48,066 bases of DNA from Frankia nepalensis (GCF_016786325.1 NZ_JADWYU010000224.1:1-48066), one strand, 5' to 3'; positions 30,350-40,159 are shown, numbered from the stretch's first letter. A program made the numbers and translations. The notes: a model not told the origin generated them from the sequence alone.

Positions 30350-30387
30350 GTCACCGGCCGGGCAGCCAGGTCACCGGCCGGGCAGCA
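30350..30387. repeat. Direct repeat at the ribD 3' end
   Basis: GGTCACCGGCCGGGCAGC occurs twice about 20 bp apart, duplicating the last codons of ribD just beyond its stop. Confidence 0.6.
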
Positions 30388-30853
30388 GGTGGGCGTTGGC
30401 CTCGCGTACTCCGCCGGCGAGGTCGGGGCGCTCGACGACGGTGACACCGGCGGCGGCGAGCAGCTCGGCGCCCTGGCAGTCGACGAACAGCGCCGGCTCC
30501 CGCCAGGCGAACACGACCCGGCCGATCCCGGCCTCGATCGTCAGCTCGGCGCAGGTGCGCGGGCGCGAAGCCCGGGCGCTGCACGGCTCCAGCGAGCTGT
30601 ACAGCGTGGCGCCGGCCAGGCGCGGGTCGCGCGGCGCGAAGTCGCGCAGCGCGGCCTCCTCGGCGTGGTCGTGGGGGTCGGCGGCCCGCGACCAGCCCTC
30701 GGCGAGCACCGCCTCGCCGTCAGGGCCGACGATCACCGCGCCGACCGAGAACGCCGTCGCCGACGGGGGGCAGCGGCGCGCCAGCTCGACGGCGCGCGCC
30801 AGCCACCGGCCGTCGACGTCCGTTCCCGCCTGGTCCGTTCCCGCCTGGTCCAT
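30371..30853 (-). CDS. ribD: RibD-type deaminase, stand-alone (no reductase domain)
   Basis: The 160-aa product has the cytidine-deaminase-like zinc site of RibD: HAEE (residues 63-66), then PCSARASRPRTC (90-101). Pyrimidine deaminases of riboflavin synthesis normally carry a C-terminal reductase of about 200 residues, which is absent here. The chain ends in LLPGR at a stop, with no trace of reductase in the next 240 nt. The reductase is presumably encoded elsewhere. Its place directly after rpe and before the FMN riboswitch supports a role in riboflavin synthesis; a general nucleoside deaminase is the alternative. Confidence 0.85.
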   Translation of the reverse strand: MDQAGTDQAGTDVDGRWLARAVELARRCPPSATAFSVGAVIVGPDGEAVLAEGWSRAADPHDHAEEAALRDFAPRDPRLAGATLYSSLEPCSARASRPRTCAELTIEAGIGRVVFAWREPALFVDCQGAELLAAAGVTVVERPDLAGGVREANAHLLPGR

Positions 30854-30885
30854 GGCCACCAGTCTGTCGGTCGGCCGGCCGTCGG

Positions 30886-31587
30886 TCAGCCGGCCGCCTC
30901 GCGGGCCGGCGGGCGCAGCCGCGGGGCGGCGCGCAGCGCCTGGGCACGCAGCGCCTCGACGGCGGCCGCCGGGTCGGCCGCGCCGTAGACGGCGGTGCCG
31001 GCGACGAAGACGTCGACCCCGGCGGCGGCGGCCCGCTCGATCGTCTCGGCGTTCACCCCGCCGTCGATCTGCAGCCACAGGTCCAGGTCACGCTCGTCGA
31101 GCAGCCGGCGGGCGGCCTCGATCTTGGGCAGCACGCTGTCCATGAACTTCTGGCCGCCGAACCCGGGATCGATCGTCATCAGCAGCAGCAGGTCGAACCG
31201 GTGCAGGTCGTCGAGGTAGTGCTCGACCGGAGTGGCCGGCTTGACGGCGAGCCCGGTGCGCGCGCCCTCCGCCCTGATCGCCGCCGTGGTGGCCGGCAGG
31301 TTGTCGACCGCCTCCGCGTGGATGGTCACGTTGGCGGCGCCGCGCTCGGCGAACCCGGGGGCCCAGCGGTCCGGGTCCTCGATCATCAGGTGGCAGTCGA
31401 GCGGGATGTCGGTCACCGAGCGCAGCGCGGTGACCGTGTCGCCGGAGAAGGCCAGGTTCGGCACGAAGTGGTAGTCCATGACGTCCACGTGCAGCCAGTC
31501 GGCCCGGCCCTCGACCACCAGCGCCGCGTCCGCGATCCGGGCGAAGTCGGCGGCGAGCAAGCTGGGATAGATCTGTGCGATGGCCAC
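30886..31587 (-). CDS. rpe: Ribulose-phosphate 3-epimerase
   Basis: Rpe (233 aa) interconverts ribulose 5-phosphate and xylulose 5-phosphate. Family motifs are [30 protein letters not shown] (metal-binding His/Asp), [29 protein letters not shown] and [17 protein letters not shown] 31587 gives the conserved N terminus. Ribulose 5-phosphate is the RibBA substrate, so its position beside the rib genes is logical. The C-terminal tail is Ala/Arg/Pro-rich. Confidence 0.95.
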   Translation of the reverse strand: MAIAQIYPSLLAADFARIADAALVVEGRADWLHVDVMDYHFVPNLAFSGDTVTALRSVTDIPLDCHLMIEDPDRWAPGFAERGAANVTIHAEAVDNLPATTAAIRAEGARTGLAVKPATPVEHYLDDLHRFDLLLLMTIDPGFGGQKFMDSVLPKIEAARRLLDERDLDLWLQIDGGVNAETIERAAAAGVDVFVAGTAVYGAADPAAAVEALRAQALRAAPRLRPPAREAAG

Positions 31588-31786
31588 GCCGCCGAGCGTA
31601 TCCAGCGCGTGGACGCCACCGTCCCGCCAAGCGGGCCACGCCACGGCCACCGCCACGGCCACCGCGCCACAGCCACAGCGCCACGCCCCCGCCGCCGTCT
31701 CGGCCACCCCGAGCCCGGCGCGCCTGGCCGCGCCGACCGGTCCTCCGCGCCGCCGCGCGCGGGACGGGACCGGCGCGTTCGCGCCG

Positions 31787-31823
31787 TAGCATGGGTTCAT
31801 CCCCGTGCCGAAGGAGTCAGACT
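31787..31823 (+). promoter_or_regulatory. def promoter and ribosome site
   Basis: TAGCAT at 31787-31792 is a plausible -10 box; the -35 is poor. AAGGAG at 31811-31816 lies 6 nt before the TTG start. The divergent gap from 31588 holds nothing else recognisable. Confidence 0.4.
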
Positions 31824-32377
31824 TGTCCGTTCGTGAGATCCGACTGTTCGGGGATCCGGTGCTACGCACGAAGGCCGGCGAGGTGACGACCTTCGACAAG
31901 GAGCTGCGCAAGCTCGTCCGCGACCTCGGCGACACCATGTGGGAGGCCAGCGGCGCCGGGCTCGCCGCGCCGCAGCTGGGCGTATCGCTGCGGGTGTTCA
32001 CCTACCTCAATGACGACGACGAGATCGACCACCTGGTCAACCCGGTGCTCGGGCCGTTCAGCGAGGAAATGCAGGACGGCGAGGAGGGCTGCCTGTCGCT
32101 GCCCGGCCTCGCGTTCGAGCTGCGCCGGCCGGAGCGGGTGCTCGCCGTCGGTCAGAACATGTATGGCGACCCGGTGACGGTCGAGGGGAGCGGCATCGTC
32201 TCCCGCTGCCTGCAGCACGAGACGGACCACCTCGACGGCGTCCTGTTCATCGACAAGCTCGACCGCGAGACCAAGAAGGCCGCGATGAAGGCGATTCGTG
32301 AGGCCGAGTGGGCCAACGAGGCCAAGCCCGTCATCAAGACCTCTCCGCACCCGCTCTTCGGCGGTCACGCCACCTGA
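31823..32377 (+). CDS. def: Peptide deformylase
   Basis: Def (184 aa) removes the formyl group from nascent proteins. The three motifs are intact: [18 protein letters not shown] with the metal Cys, and QHETDHLDG with the two metal His and catalytic Glu. The TTG at 31823 is preferred: AAGGAG lies directly upstream, and [15 protein letters not shown] is the usual N terminus. GTG 31805 would add six residues but would place the ribosome site inside the gene. It pairs functionally with fmt, which follows. Confidence 0.94.
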   Translation: MSVREIRLFGDPVLRTKAGEVTTFDKELRKLVRDLGDTMWEASGAGLAAPQLGVSLRVFTYLNDDDEIDHLVNPVLGPFSEEMQDGEEGCLSLPGLAFELRRPERVLAVGQNMYGDPVTVEGSGIVSRCLQHETDHLDGVLFIDKLDRETKKAAMKAIREAEWANEAKPVIKTSPHPLFGGHAT

Positions 32378-32564
32378 GCACCGTTCCAGTCCACAATTGA
32401 GCCGCTCATCCTGGCAAACACGCTCATTGGCATGTCTCCGTTCCGGACCCGCAGCGAGCGCCCTAACAACTGACAACCGCCACGGACTCGGCAAACGCGC
32501 CTCGCTGGCGGTCGGACCCGCTCTTGGCGCACGGCGCGGTCCGGTCCTGGCCGAGTCGGCCGGG

Positions 32565-32599
32565 CCGTAGGTTAGGTTCCGGATTTCAGCAACCTACGG
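32565..32599 (+). promoter_or_regulatory. 9-bp-stem hairpin in the fmt upstream region
   Basis: CCGTAGGTT (32565-32573) and AACCTACGG (32591-32599) pair perfectly around a 17-nt loop, 46 nt before fmt. A TAGGTT -10-like box lies within the left arm. It may be an operator or a 5' leader hairpin. Confidence 0.4.
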
Positions 32600-32645
32600 A
32601 CGGCCGGGCGGCAGCGACCACGTTCCCGGCGGATCGGTACGGCTC

Positions 32646-33599
32646 ATGCGTCTTGTGTTCGCCGGCACGCCGGCGGTGGCCCTCCCCAGCCTGCGCCGGC
32701 TGCTCGACAGCCCGCGCCACGAGGTGGTCGCCGTCGTGACGAGGCCGGACCGACCCGCCGGCCGGGGGCGCAGGATCGCGCGTTCCCCGGTCGCGGAGCT
32801 CGCGGACGAGGCCGGGATCCGGGTGCTCACGCCCGAGCGGCCACGCGACCCCGAGTTCCTCGAGACGCTGGCCGGGATCGCCCCCGACTGCGCCCCGGTG
32901 GTCGCCTACGGCGCCCTGCTGCCCAAGGCGGCGCTCGACATCCCCCGGCGCGGCTGGGTGAACCTGCACTTCTCGCTGCTGCCGGCCTACCGGGGCGCCG
33001 CCCCCGTGCAGCGGGCCCTGCTCGCCGGCGAGGACGTCACCGGCGCGAGCGTCTTCCAGATCGAGGAGGGGCTCGACTCCGGCCCGGTCTTCGGCGCGCT
33101 CACCGAACGGGTCCGCCCCCGCGACACCGCCGGCGACCTGCTCGACCGGCTCGCCATCGCCGGCGCCGAGCTGCTGGCCGCGACGATGGACGGCCTGGAC
33201 GACGGCATCCTCGAGGCGCGTCCCCAGCCGGCGGACGGGGTCTCGCTCGCCCCGAAGCTCACCGTCGACGACGTCCGGATCGACTGGACGCTGCCCGACT
33301 ACGCGGTCGACCGGCTCATCCGCGCCGCCACCCCGGCCCCCGGCGCCTGGACCACCTTCCGCGACCACCGGGTCAAGCTGGGCCCGGTCCGCCCGGCCGT
33401 GGCCAGCGAGGCCCGCTCGTCACTCGCCAGGGACCTGGCGCCCGGACAGCTCGCCGTGCTCGGGAAGGACACCGTCGCGGCCGGCACCGGGACGGGGGCT
33501 GTCACGCTCGGCGAGGTCCGCCCCGAGGGCAAGGCCGCGATGCCGGCCGTGGCCTGGGCCCGGGGCCTGCGCCCCACCGAGGGCGAGGCCTTCCAGTGA
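32646..33599 (+). CDS. fmt: Methionyl-tRNA formyltransferase
   Basis: Fmt (317 aa) formylates initiator Met-tRNA using 10-formyl-THF. The start [20 protein letters not shown], the catalytic core [23 protein letters not shown], and [16 protein letters not shown] with the catalytic Asp are all present. The C-terminal OB-like domain runs from about residue 205. ATG 32646 has no clear Shine-Dalgarno. It lies 268 bp after def. Confidence 0.96.
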   Translation: MRLVFAGTPAVALPSLRRLLDSPRHEVVAVVTRPDRPAGRGRRIARSPVAELADEAGIRVLTPERPRDPEFLETLAGIAPDCAPVVAYGALLPKAALDIPRRGWVNLHFSLLPAYRGAAPVQRALLAGEDVTGASVFQIEEGLDSGPVFGALTERVRPRDTAGDLLDRLAIAGAELLAATMDGLDDGILEARPQPADGVSLAPKLTVDDVRIDWTLPDYAVDRLIRAATPAPGAWTTFRDHRVKLGPVRPAVASEARSSLARDLAPGQLAVLGKDTVAAGTGTGAVTLGEVRPEGKAAMPAVAWARGLRPTEGEAFQ

Positions 33600-33639
33600 C
33601 GGCGACGGTTCCCCCGGTCCGCCTCGGGCGCGCCGCCAC

Positions 33640-35193
33640 GTGGCGCGCGCGGGCCGGGTCGGCGGGCCCGAGGCCGTCGGCGGCCGGCGCGTGACCGCGC
33701 ATGGCGGCCGCGGCGGCCAGGGTGGTCACCGCGGCGACCGGCCCCGGGGCTCCGGGGGCCCCGGCGGGCCCGCAGGTCAGGGAGCGGGAATCGACGGCGC
33801 CAGGATGGTGGCCTGGGAGGTGCTGCGGGCCGTCGACGAGCGCGGTGCCTACGCCAACCTGCTGCTGCCCGCCCTGCTGTCCCAGCGCCGGCTGTCCGGC
33901 CTCGACCGCGGCTTCGCGACCGAGCTGACCTACGGGGCGCTGCGCGCGCAGGGCCTGATCGACGGCGTGCTCGACACGGTGACGAGCCGGCCGGTGGCCA
34001 CCGTCGACGCCGGCCTGCGCGACGCGCTTCGCCTGGGCACCTACCAGCTGCTGCGAACCCGGGTGCCCGCGCGCGCCGCCGTCGGCACCACCGTCGAGCT
34101 GGTCCGCGCGACCAGCGGCGAGCGGCCGGTCCGGTTCGCCAACGCGGTGCTGCGCCGGGTCGCCGACCGGGTCGCCGAGACCGGCGGGGACGTCGCCGCG
34201 CTGCTGTCCGCGCCGCCGTTCGCGCGCGACCCGTTCGGTCACCTCGCGGTGGTCACGGCGCATCCGCGCTGGATCGTCGAGGTGATCGCCGACGCGCTCG
34301 GCGGCGACCTCGACGAGACCCGCGCCGCGCTTGAGGCCGACGACGCCCGCCCCGCCGTCCACCTGGTCGCGCCGCCCGACCGGCTGAGCCGCGACGACCT
34401 GCTCGCCGAGACGGCCGAAGCGGGGTTCTCGGCCGAGCCGGGCCGCCACTCGCCGTTCGCCGTCGTCCTCGGCGGCGGCGACCCGGGGGCGTTGCCGTCG
34501 GTCGCCGCCGGGCGGGCCGCCGTCCAGGACGAGGGCAGCCAGCTGATGGCGCTCGCGCTCGCCCGCACCCCGACGGTCGGCGCGGACAGCGGCGTCACCG
34601 TCGACCTGTGCGCCGGCCCCGGGGGCAAGGCCGCGCTGCTCGCCGCGCTGCTGACGACGGGCGGCGCGGGCGTCGGCGACGGTCTCGGCCTGCCGGAGCC
34701 GGCGCTGCTGGCCTGCGAGCCGCGGGCGACGCGGGCGGCGATGGTCGCCGCGGCGCTCGGCGGCCGGCCGGGCGCGTTCGTGGTCCGCGCCGACGGCCGG
34801 TACCCGCCGCTGCCAGCGGGCCGGGTCGACCGGGTGCTGGTCGACGCGCCGTGCACCGGGCTGGGCGCGCTGCGCCGCCGGCCCGAGGCCCGCTGGCGCA
34901 AGCTAGCCGCCGACGCGACGGCGCTGTCCGGCCTGCAGCGCCAGTTGCTGGTCAGCGCGCTCGACCTGGTCCGCCCGGGTGGCGTCGTCGCCTACGTCAC
35001 CTGCTCACCGCACCCGGCGGAGACCACCGAGGTGGTTGGCGCGGTCGTCGAGCAGCGCGGCGGCGCGGTCGGGGTGCTCGACGCCCGCGCGGCGCTTCCC
35101 GGCGTACCGGCCCTCGGCGACGGCCCCTACGTCCAGCTCTGGCCCCACCGCCACGGCACCGACGCCATGTTCCTGGCCCTGCTGCGCGGCTGA
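33640..35193 (+). CDS. rsmB: 16S rRNA m5C967 methyltransferase (RsmB/Sun family)
   Basis: The enzyme uses SAM to methylate C967 of 16S rRNA. An N-terminal NusB-like domain (about residues 55-190: [37 protein letters not shown]) precedes the Rossmann methyltransferase (VDLCAGPGGKAALLAALL). The motif IV catalytic region DAPCTGLGALRRRPEARWR and motif VI YVTCSPHPAETTEVV are intact. The first 50 residues are Gly/Arg-rich and repetitive, so the true start may lie later than GTG 33640. It converges on priA with a 14-nt gap. Confidence 0.93.
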   Translation: MARAGRVGGPEAVGGRRVTAHGGRGGQGGHRGDRPRGSGGPGGPAGQGAGIDGARMVAWEVLRAVDERGAYANLLLPALLSQRRLSGLDRGFATELTYGALRAQGLIDGVLDTVTSRPVATVDAGLRDALRLGTYQLLRTRVPARAAVGTTVELVRATSGERPVRFANAVLRRVADRVAETGGDVAALLSAPPFARDPFGHLAVVTAHPRWIVEVIADALGGDLDETRAALEADDARPAVHLVAPPDRLSRDDLLAETAEAGFSAEPGRHSPFAVVLGGGDPGALPSVAAGRAAVQDEGSQLMALALARTPTVGADSGVTVDLCAGPGGKAALLAALLTTGGAGVGDGLGLPEPALLACEPRATRAAMVAAALGGRPGAFVVRADGRYPPLPAGRVDRVLVDAPCTGLGALRRRPEARWRKLAADATALSGLQRQLLVSALDLVRPGGVVAYVTCSPHPAETTEVVGAVVEQRGGAVGVLDARAALPGVPALGDGPYVQLWPHRHGTDAMFLALLRG

Positions 35194-35207
35194 GCCCCGG
35201 GCAGGGG

Positions 35208-37433
35208 TCAGCCGAGAGCCAGCGGGTCCAGGTGGACGCGCAGGCCGGAGGCGGCGCGGCGGGCGTCGAGGACGCCGTTGGCGGCCCGCAGGGCGGCGGC
35301 GAGCTCGCCGCCCTGCTTGCGGGGCACCCGGATCAGCAGCCGTTCCCCAGGGCCGTCGGCCCCCGGGCCCCCTGAGCCAAAACCCTCGGGGCCGGGGACG
35401 ACGGCGCCCGGGCCGGCGGAGCCGGCTCGCGGGCGGGCCGGCTCGGGCAGCGGGACCGGGCCGAGCACGTCGGCGGCGGCGGGCAGCGCCGCCGCGTCGA
35501 GGAAGGCGGCGAGCGTGGCCGCGGAGCCCTCGACGGCCGCCATCCTCGTCGCGGGCGGGAAGCCCAGCTCGGCGCGCTCGTCGGCCTCGCGGGCCACGAA
35601 CCCCGCCGGGTCCCAGCGCACGAGCGCCTGCACGCCGGCGAGGCCCTCGTCGGCGACGACCACGACCCGCCCGCCCGCCGGCCCGGGCCGGGCCAGCGCC
35701 GCCGCGTTCATCCAGCGACGCAGCGTCTCCTCGCCGGCGCGCAGGTCAGGACGGCCGAGCAGCGCCCAGCCGTCGAGCAGCAGCACCGCGCCGTAGCCGC
35801 CGTCGGCGACCGGCTCGGCGCCCGGGGTAGCCACCACCAGCGCGGGGCCGGCGGGCACGGTGGCCAACACCTCGTCTCGCCCGGAAGTGCGCAGCGCCAC
35901 GCCGGAAAAGGCCCGGCCCAGCTCCTCGGCGGTGCGCCGGTCGCCGGTGACCGACACCCGCGTCCGCGGGTCGGAACATCCCGGGCAGGCCCAGTCGGCG
36001 GCCGGGCGGCCGCACCACCTGCACGTCGACACGCTGCCGCGGCCCGCCCGCCCCAACGGGCCGCGGCAGTGGGCGCACCGCGCCGGGCGGCGGCAGGACG
36101 CGCAGGCAAGCGATGGCTGGTAACCGCGTCTCGGCACCTGCACGAGCACGGGGTGGCCCGCCGCCAGCGCCTCCCGGGCGGCGCGGACCGCCAGCGACGG
36201 CAGCCGCGCCGTGCGGGCCGCCTCGTCACGGGCCGCCTCCCAGTCCGATCCGGTCGCCCGGACGAGCGGCGCCAGCTCCCGCGTCCGCGTCCTGGGCAGC
36301 ACGAGCGGATGCGCCCAGCCGGAACGGGTCAGCGCCTCGGCGTCGGTGGAGGGGGCGTGACCGCCGATGAGGAGCCCCGCCTCCTCCAGGCGGGAACGCA
36401 GGACCGCGACGTCACGGGTGTGCGGGTAGGGAGCGAGACGCTCGGCGTGCAGGTCGTCGCCGTCGTCCCAGACCACCACGAGGCCGAGGCGCTCGACCGG
36501 CGCGAACACGGCCGCCCTGGTGCCCACGACGACCCGCGCCGCGCCGCGCCGGACCTCCAGGAACCGCCGGTACCGCTCGGCCGGTCCCAGGTCCGCCCGC
36601 AGGGTCACCACCAGCCGCGGATCCGCCAGCCCTGGATCCGCGTCGGCTCCAGGCGCCGTCTCGCCGTCCCGAGCCAGCGCCCCGAGGCCGCTCTCCAGGG
36701 CGGCCGCCACCCGGTCGACGTCCCGGTGATCCGGCACCACGACCAGCACGCCGCGCCCGCCGGCGACGGTGGCCCGGGCCGCCGTCGCGACCATCGCGGG
36801 CCAGGCCGGCCCTGGCGGCGCCCACCACACCGCCCGCGGCGCCCGCCCGTCGCCGAGCGCCGCCAGCAGGGGGGTTCCCGACTGGTAGAGCCGCCACTCC
36901 CCCGGATCCGCGGCGGGCTGGACGGCCACGGCCACGGCGGCCGCCGGCGCCGGCTCCCGCTCGGCGCGCGCGTGCCGGGGCGGGACGGCGAGGCGCAGGA
37001 CGTCGGCCAGGGTGCCGGCGTACCGGTCCGCGACCGCCCGGGCGAGCCGCGCCACCGCCGGCGACAGCACCGGCTCGGGCGAGACGACCTTCGTCAGCGG
37101 CGCGAGCCGGCCACCGTGATCGGAACGCTCGAGCCGTTCGAGGACGAAGCCGTCGACGAGCCGGCCGGCGAAGCGGACCCGCACCCGAGCCCCCGGCACG
37201 GCGTCCGCGGCCATCGACGCGGGCACCAGATAGTCGAACGGCCGGTCCAGGTGCGCGAAGGGCACCATCGCCGCGACCCGCGCCACCGGCAACTCGGCCG
37301 CGATCTCGGCATCCCGGCTCACCGGCCGCGCCTTCGGCGCCTTCGGCCGGCGCGCCGCCGCGGGCTCCTCGGCCTCGTCGCCACCACCGGGGTCGGCCTC
37401 GGGCCCGGACAGCGGGCTGTCCAGCGGCTTCAT
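35208..37433 (-). CDS. priA: Primosomal protein N' (PriA), helicase motifs degenerate
   Basis: PriA (741 aa from ATG 37433) helps restart stalled replication forks. The 3'-DNA-binding domain (VAAMVPFAHLDRPFDYLVP to PLTKVVSPEPVLSP) and the zinc region (CASC, CAHC, CRWC, CPGC) are present. The Walker A GxGKT is missing (WWAPPGPAWPAMVATAARAT in its place) and the DEEH box reads DDGDD. Actinobacterial PriA proteins are known to lack helicase motifs, so this is lineage-typical, not decay. A GTG at 37457 with GGAGG upstream is an alternative start. Confidence 0.9.
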   Translation of the reverse strand: MKPLDSPLSGPEADPGGGDEAEEPAAARRPKAPKARPVSRDAEIAAELPVARVAAMVPFAHLDRPFDYLVPASMAADAVPGARVRVRFAGRLVDGFVLERLERSDHGGRLAPLTKVVSPEPVLSPAVARLARAVADRYAGTLADVLRLAVPPRHARAEREPAPAAAVAVAVQPAADPGEWRLYQSGTPLLAALGDGRAPRAVWWAPPGPAWPAMVATAARATVAGGRGVLVVVPDHRDVDRVAAALESGLGALARDGETAPGADADPGLADPRLVVTLRADLGPAERYRRFLEVRRGAARVVVGTRAAVFAPVERLGLVVVWDDGDDLHAERLAPYPHTRDVAVLRSRLEEAGLLIGGHAPSTDAEALTRSGWAHPLVLPRTRTRELAPLVRATGSDWEAARDEAARTARLPSLAVRAAREALAAGHPVLVQVPRRGYQPSLACASCRRPARCAHCRGPLGRAGRGSVSTCRWCGRPAADWACPGCSDPRTRVSVTGDRRTAEELGRAFSGVALRTSGRDEVLATVPAGPALVVATPGAEPVADGGYGAVLLLDGWALLGRPDLRAGEETLRRWMNAAALARPGPAGGRVVVVADEGLAGVQALVRWDPAGFVAREADERAELGFPPATRMAAVEGSAATLAAFLDAAALPAAADVLGPVPLPEPARPRAGSAGPGAVVPGPEGFGSGGPGADGPGERLLIRVPRKQGGELAAALRAANGVLDARRAASGLRVHLDPLALG

Positions 37434-37509
37434 GCCCACGTTCGTACCAGCCCCCACCGACACCTCCGCCGGCGGTCCCAACGGGGCCGGGACGCTGGGG
37501 AGGGCCGGG

Positions 37510-38706
37510 TCAGCCCTTGACGGCCTTGGCGAGGGCCTCGGCGCGGCTGGTGGACTCCCAGGTGAAGTCCAGCTCGGGGCGGCCGAAGTGGCCGTAGGCG
37601 GCGGTCGGCGCGTAGATCGGGCGGAGCAGGTCGAGGTCGCGGATGATCGCGGCCGGGCGCAGGTCGAAGACCTGGGTGATGGCGTCGGAGATCTGCTCCT
37701 CGGGGACCGTGGCGGTGCCAAAGGTCTCGACGAACAGGCCGACCGGGTGCGCCTTGCCGATCGCGTAGGCGACCTGGACCTCGCACTTGGTGGCCAGTCC
37801 GGCGGCGACGACGTTCTTGGCGACCCAGCGGGTGGCGTAGGCGGCGGACCGGTCGACCTTGGAGGGGTCCTTGCCGGAGAAGGCGCCGCCGCCGTGGCGG
37901 GCGTAGCCGCCGTAGGTGTCGACGATGATCTTACGGCCGGTCAGGCCGGCGTCACCCATCGGGCCGCCGATCTCGAAGCGGCCGGTCGGGTTCACCAGCA
38001 GCCGGACGCCCTCGGTGGAGATGCCGAGCGTCGCCAGCTCGGGGTCGACGACGTACTCCTTGATGTCGGGCGCCAGCAGCGTGTCGAGGTCGATATCGGC
38101 CGCGTGCTGGGTGGAGACGACGACCGTGTCGAGCCGGACCGGCTTGCCGTCGACGTACTCGATGGTGACCTGCGTCTTGCCGTCGGGGCGCAGGTAGCCG
38201 ACCTGGCCATCCTTGCGGACCGCGGACAGCCGTCGGGCGAGCCGGTGCGCGAGCGCGATCGGCAGCGGCATGAGCTCAGGGGTCTCGTCGACGGCGAAGC
38301 CGAACATCAGGCCCTGGTCGCCGGCGCCCTGCTTGTCGAGGTCGTCCTCGGTGGAGCCGCCGACGCGCGTCTCGTGGGCGTCGTCGACGCCCTGGGCGAT
38401 GTCCGGCGACTGCGCGCCGATCGAGACGCTCACGCCGCAGGAGTGGCCGTCGAAGCCCTTCTTGGACGAGTCGTAGCCGATCTCCAGGATCCGCTCCCGG
38501 ACGACCGAGGCGATGTCGACGTAGGTCTTGGTGGTCACCTCGCCGGCGACGTGCACCTGACCGGTGGTGATCAGCGTCTCGACGGCGACCCGGCTCTTCG
38601 GGTCGTCCTTGAGCATCGCGTCCAGGATGGAGTCGCTGATCTGGTCAGCGATCTTGTCCGGGTGTCCCTCGGTGACGGACTCGGACGTGAACAGGCGCGT
38701 CGCCAC
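37510..38706 (-). CDS. metK: S-adenosylmethionine synthetase
   Basis: MetK (398 aa) makes SAM from methionine and ATP. Signatures include [32 protein letters not shown] and [23 protein letters not shown] 38706 has AGGGGG about 9 nt upstream. I found no SAM riboswitch in the 117 bp before it. The product supports the methyltransferases encoded nearby only in a general sense. Confidence 0.97.
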   Translation of the reverse strand: MATRLFTSESVTEGHPDKIADQISDSILDAMLKDDPKSRVAVETLITTGQVHVAGEVTTKTYVDIASVVRERILEIGYDSSKKGFDGHSCGVSVSIGAQSPDIAQGVDDAHETRVGGSTEDDLDKQGAGDQGLMFGFAVDETPELMPLPIALAHRLARRLSAVRKDGQVGYLRPDGKTQVTIEYVDGKPVRLDTVVVSTQHAADIDLDTLLAPDIKEYVVDPELATLGISTEGVRLLVNPTGRFEIGGPMGDAGLTGRKIIVDTYGGYARHGGGAFSGKDPSKVDRSAAYATRWVAKNVVAAGLATKCEVQVAYAIGKAHPVGLFVETFGTATVPEEQISDAITQVFDLRPAAIIRDLDLLRPIYAPTAAYGHFGRPELDFTWESTSRAEALAKAVKG

Positions 38707-38782
38707 TTGGTGGTACCCCCTGAAGGATCCGGCAGATTCTGACGAAGTTTACCGATGAGGTCCCGGGGGTACGGAGCGTGCC

Positions 38783-38798
38783 CGGCGCGGTGGCGCCG
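38783..38798 (-). terminator. Possible terminator after coaBC
   Basis: CGGCGC/GCGCCG with a 4-nt loop lies 26-41 nt beyond the coaBC stop. Confidence 0.35.
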
Positions 38799-38823
38799 AT
38801 GTCACCGTCGTACCTCGTGGCGC

Positions 38824-40107
38824 TCACATCCGCGCAACATTGCCAGCGAGGGCGTCGTTCCCACCGGGGCCGGCCAGGCGGTCGACGACCAGGTCGAGAA
38901 CCCGGTGGGCCAGCAGGTCCTTGGTGGTGTGCTCGATCGTGGTGGCGGAGCCGTCGGCCCCGAGCACCACCGCGGCGTTGTGCTCGACCTCGAAGCCGCG
39001 CCCGGCGCCGACCTCGTTGACGACCAGCAGGTCGGCGCGCTTGCGGGCGAGCTTCGCCCGGCCGAGCTCCAGCACAGAGCCGTCCGGCCCGCCCGTCTCG
39101 GCGGCGAAGCCGACCAGGAGCTGCCCGGCCGGGCGGCGCTCGCGGGTGGCGCACAGCTCTGCGAGCACGTCCGGGTTCGGCTCCAGCTCCACCGGGATGG
39201 GCGGCCCGCCCGCTTTTTTGATCTTGTGGTCGGCCCGCTTGGCCGGGCGGAAGTCCGCGACGGCCGCCGCCATCACGACCACGTCGGCCTCGGCGGCGGC
39301 CGCGTGCACGGCGGCGCCCAGGTCGAGGGCGGAGGTCACGCGCACGACCGTGGCGCCCGCGGGGTCGGGCAGGGCGACGTTCGCCGCCACGACGGTCACC
39401 CGCGCGCCGCGGGCGAGCGCCGCGCGGGCCAGCGCGTAGCCCTGCCGGCCGCTGGACGAGTTGCCCAGGAAGCGCACCGGGTCCAGGTGCTCGCGGGTAC
39501 CGCCGGCGCTCACGACGACGTGGCGGCCGGCGAGGTCGGGGCGGGCGGCGGCCGGGCCGAGCGCCAGCACCGCGCGGGCGAGCGTGGCGATCTCGGCGGG
39601 CTCGGGCAGCCGCCCAGGGCCGGAGTCCGGACCGGTGAGCCGGCCGACCGCCGGCTCGACCACGATCGCGCCGCGTTCCCGCAGGGTCGCCACGTTGGCC
39701 CTGGTCGCCGGGTGCTCCCACATCTCGGTGTGCATCGCCGGGGCGAAGACGACCGGGCAGGTCGCGGTGAGCAGCGTCGCGGTGAGCAGGTCGTCGGCGC
39801 GGCCGGCCACGGCCCGGCTCATCAGGTCGGCGGTCGCGGGAACGACGAGCACCAGTTCGGCCTCCCGGCCGATCCGGACGTGGGCGACCTCGTCCGCGTC
39901 CGCCCACACGTCGGTGTGCACCGGGTTGCCCGACAGGGCGGCCCAGGTCACCTCGCCGACGAAGCGCAGCGCCGCCGGTGTCGGCACCACCCGGACGTCA
40001 TGACCGGACTCGGTGAGCCGGCGGAGCACCTCCAGCGCCTTGTAGGCGGCGATCCCGCCCGAGACGCCGAGCACGACCCGAGGACGGCGGCTCGCCCCGA
40101 TCACCAT
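38824..40107 (-). CDS. coaBC: Bifunctional phosphopantothenoylcysteine decarboxylase / synthetase
   Basis: CoaBC (427 aa) carries out two steps of coenzyme A synthesis: ligation of Cys to phosphopantothenate (CoaB) and decarboxylation (CoaC). The CoaC half has LGVSGGIAAYKALEVLR, the FMN-site region VVPATADLMSR and the clamp PAMHTEMW. The CoaB half starts near residue 190 with GRHVVVSAGGTREHLDPVRFLGNSSSG and has DFRPAKRADHKIKK. ATG 40107 sits 9 nt after a strong hairpin. The His in PAMHTEMW replaces the commoner Asn; as I recall the same variant occurs in mycobacteria. Confidence 0.95.
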   Translation of the reverse strand: MVIGASRRPRVVLGVSGGIAAYKALEVLRRLTESGHDVRVVPTPAALRFVGEVTWAALSGNPVHTDVWADADEVAHVRIGREAELVLVVPATADLMSRAVAGRADDLLTATLLTATCPVVFAPAMHTEMWEHPATRANVATLRERGAIVVEPAVGRLTGPDSGPGRLPEPAEIATLARAVLALGPAAARPDLAGRHVVVSAGGTREHLDPVRFLGNSSSGRQGYALARAALARGARVTVVAANVALPDPAGATVVRVTSALDLGAAVHAAAAEADVVVMAAAVADFRPAKRADHKIKKAGGPPIPVELEPNPDVLAELCATRERRPAGQLLVGFAAETGGPDGSVLELGRAKLARKRADLLVVNEVGAGRGFEVEHNAAVVLGADGSATTIEHTTKDLLAHRVLDLVVDRLAGPGGNDALAGNVARM

Positions 40108-40115
40108 CGGGGGTT

Positions 40116-40134
40116 CCAGGGGGTCGCCCCCTGG
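40116..40134. repeat. REP-like palindrome, copy A (rpoZ-coaBC gap)
   Basis: CCAGGGGG-TCG-CCCCCTGG is a perfect 8-bp stem with flanks CGGGGGTT and GTCAGCATC. It matches copy B at 21678 with a compensatory A-to-G/T-to-C pair. Confidence 0.6.
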
Positions 40135-40159
40135 GTCAGCATCACGTGGGAGCCGGGGA

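Noticed and set aside
38707-38823. Possible SAM riboswitch before metK
   Set aside because: The 117-bp gap lacks the conserved core of known SAM riboswitch classes that I could recognise.
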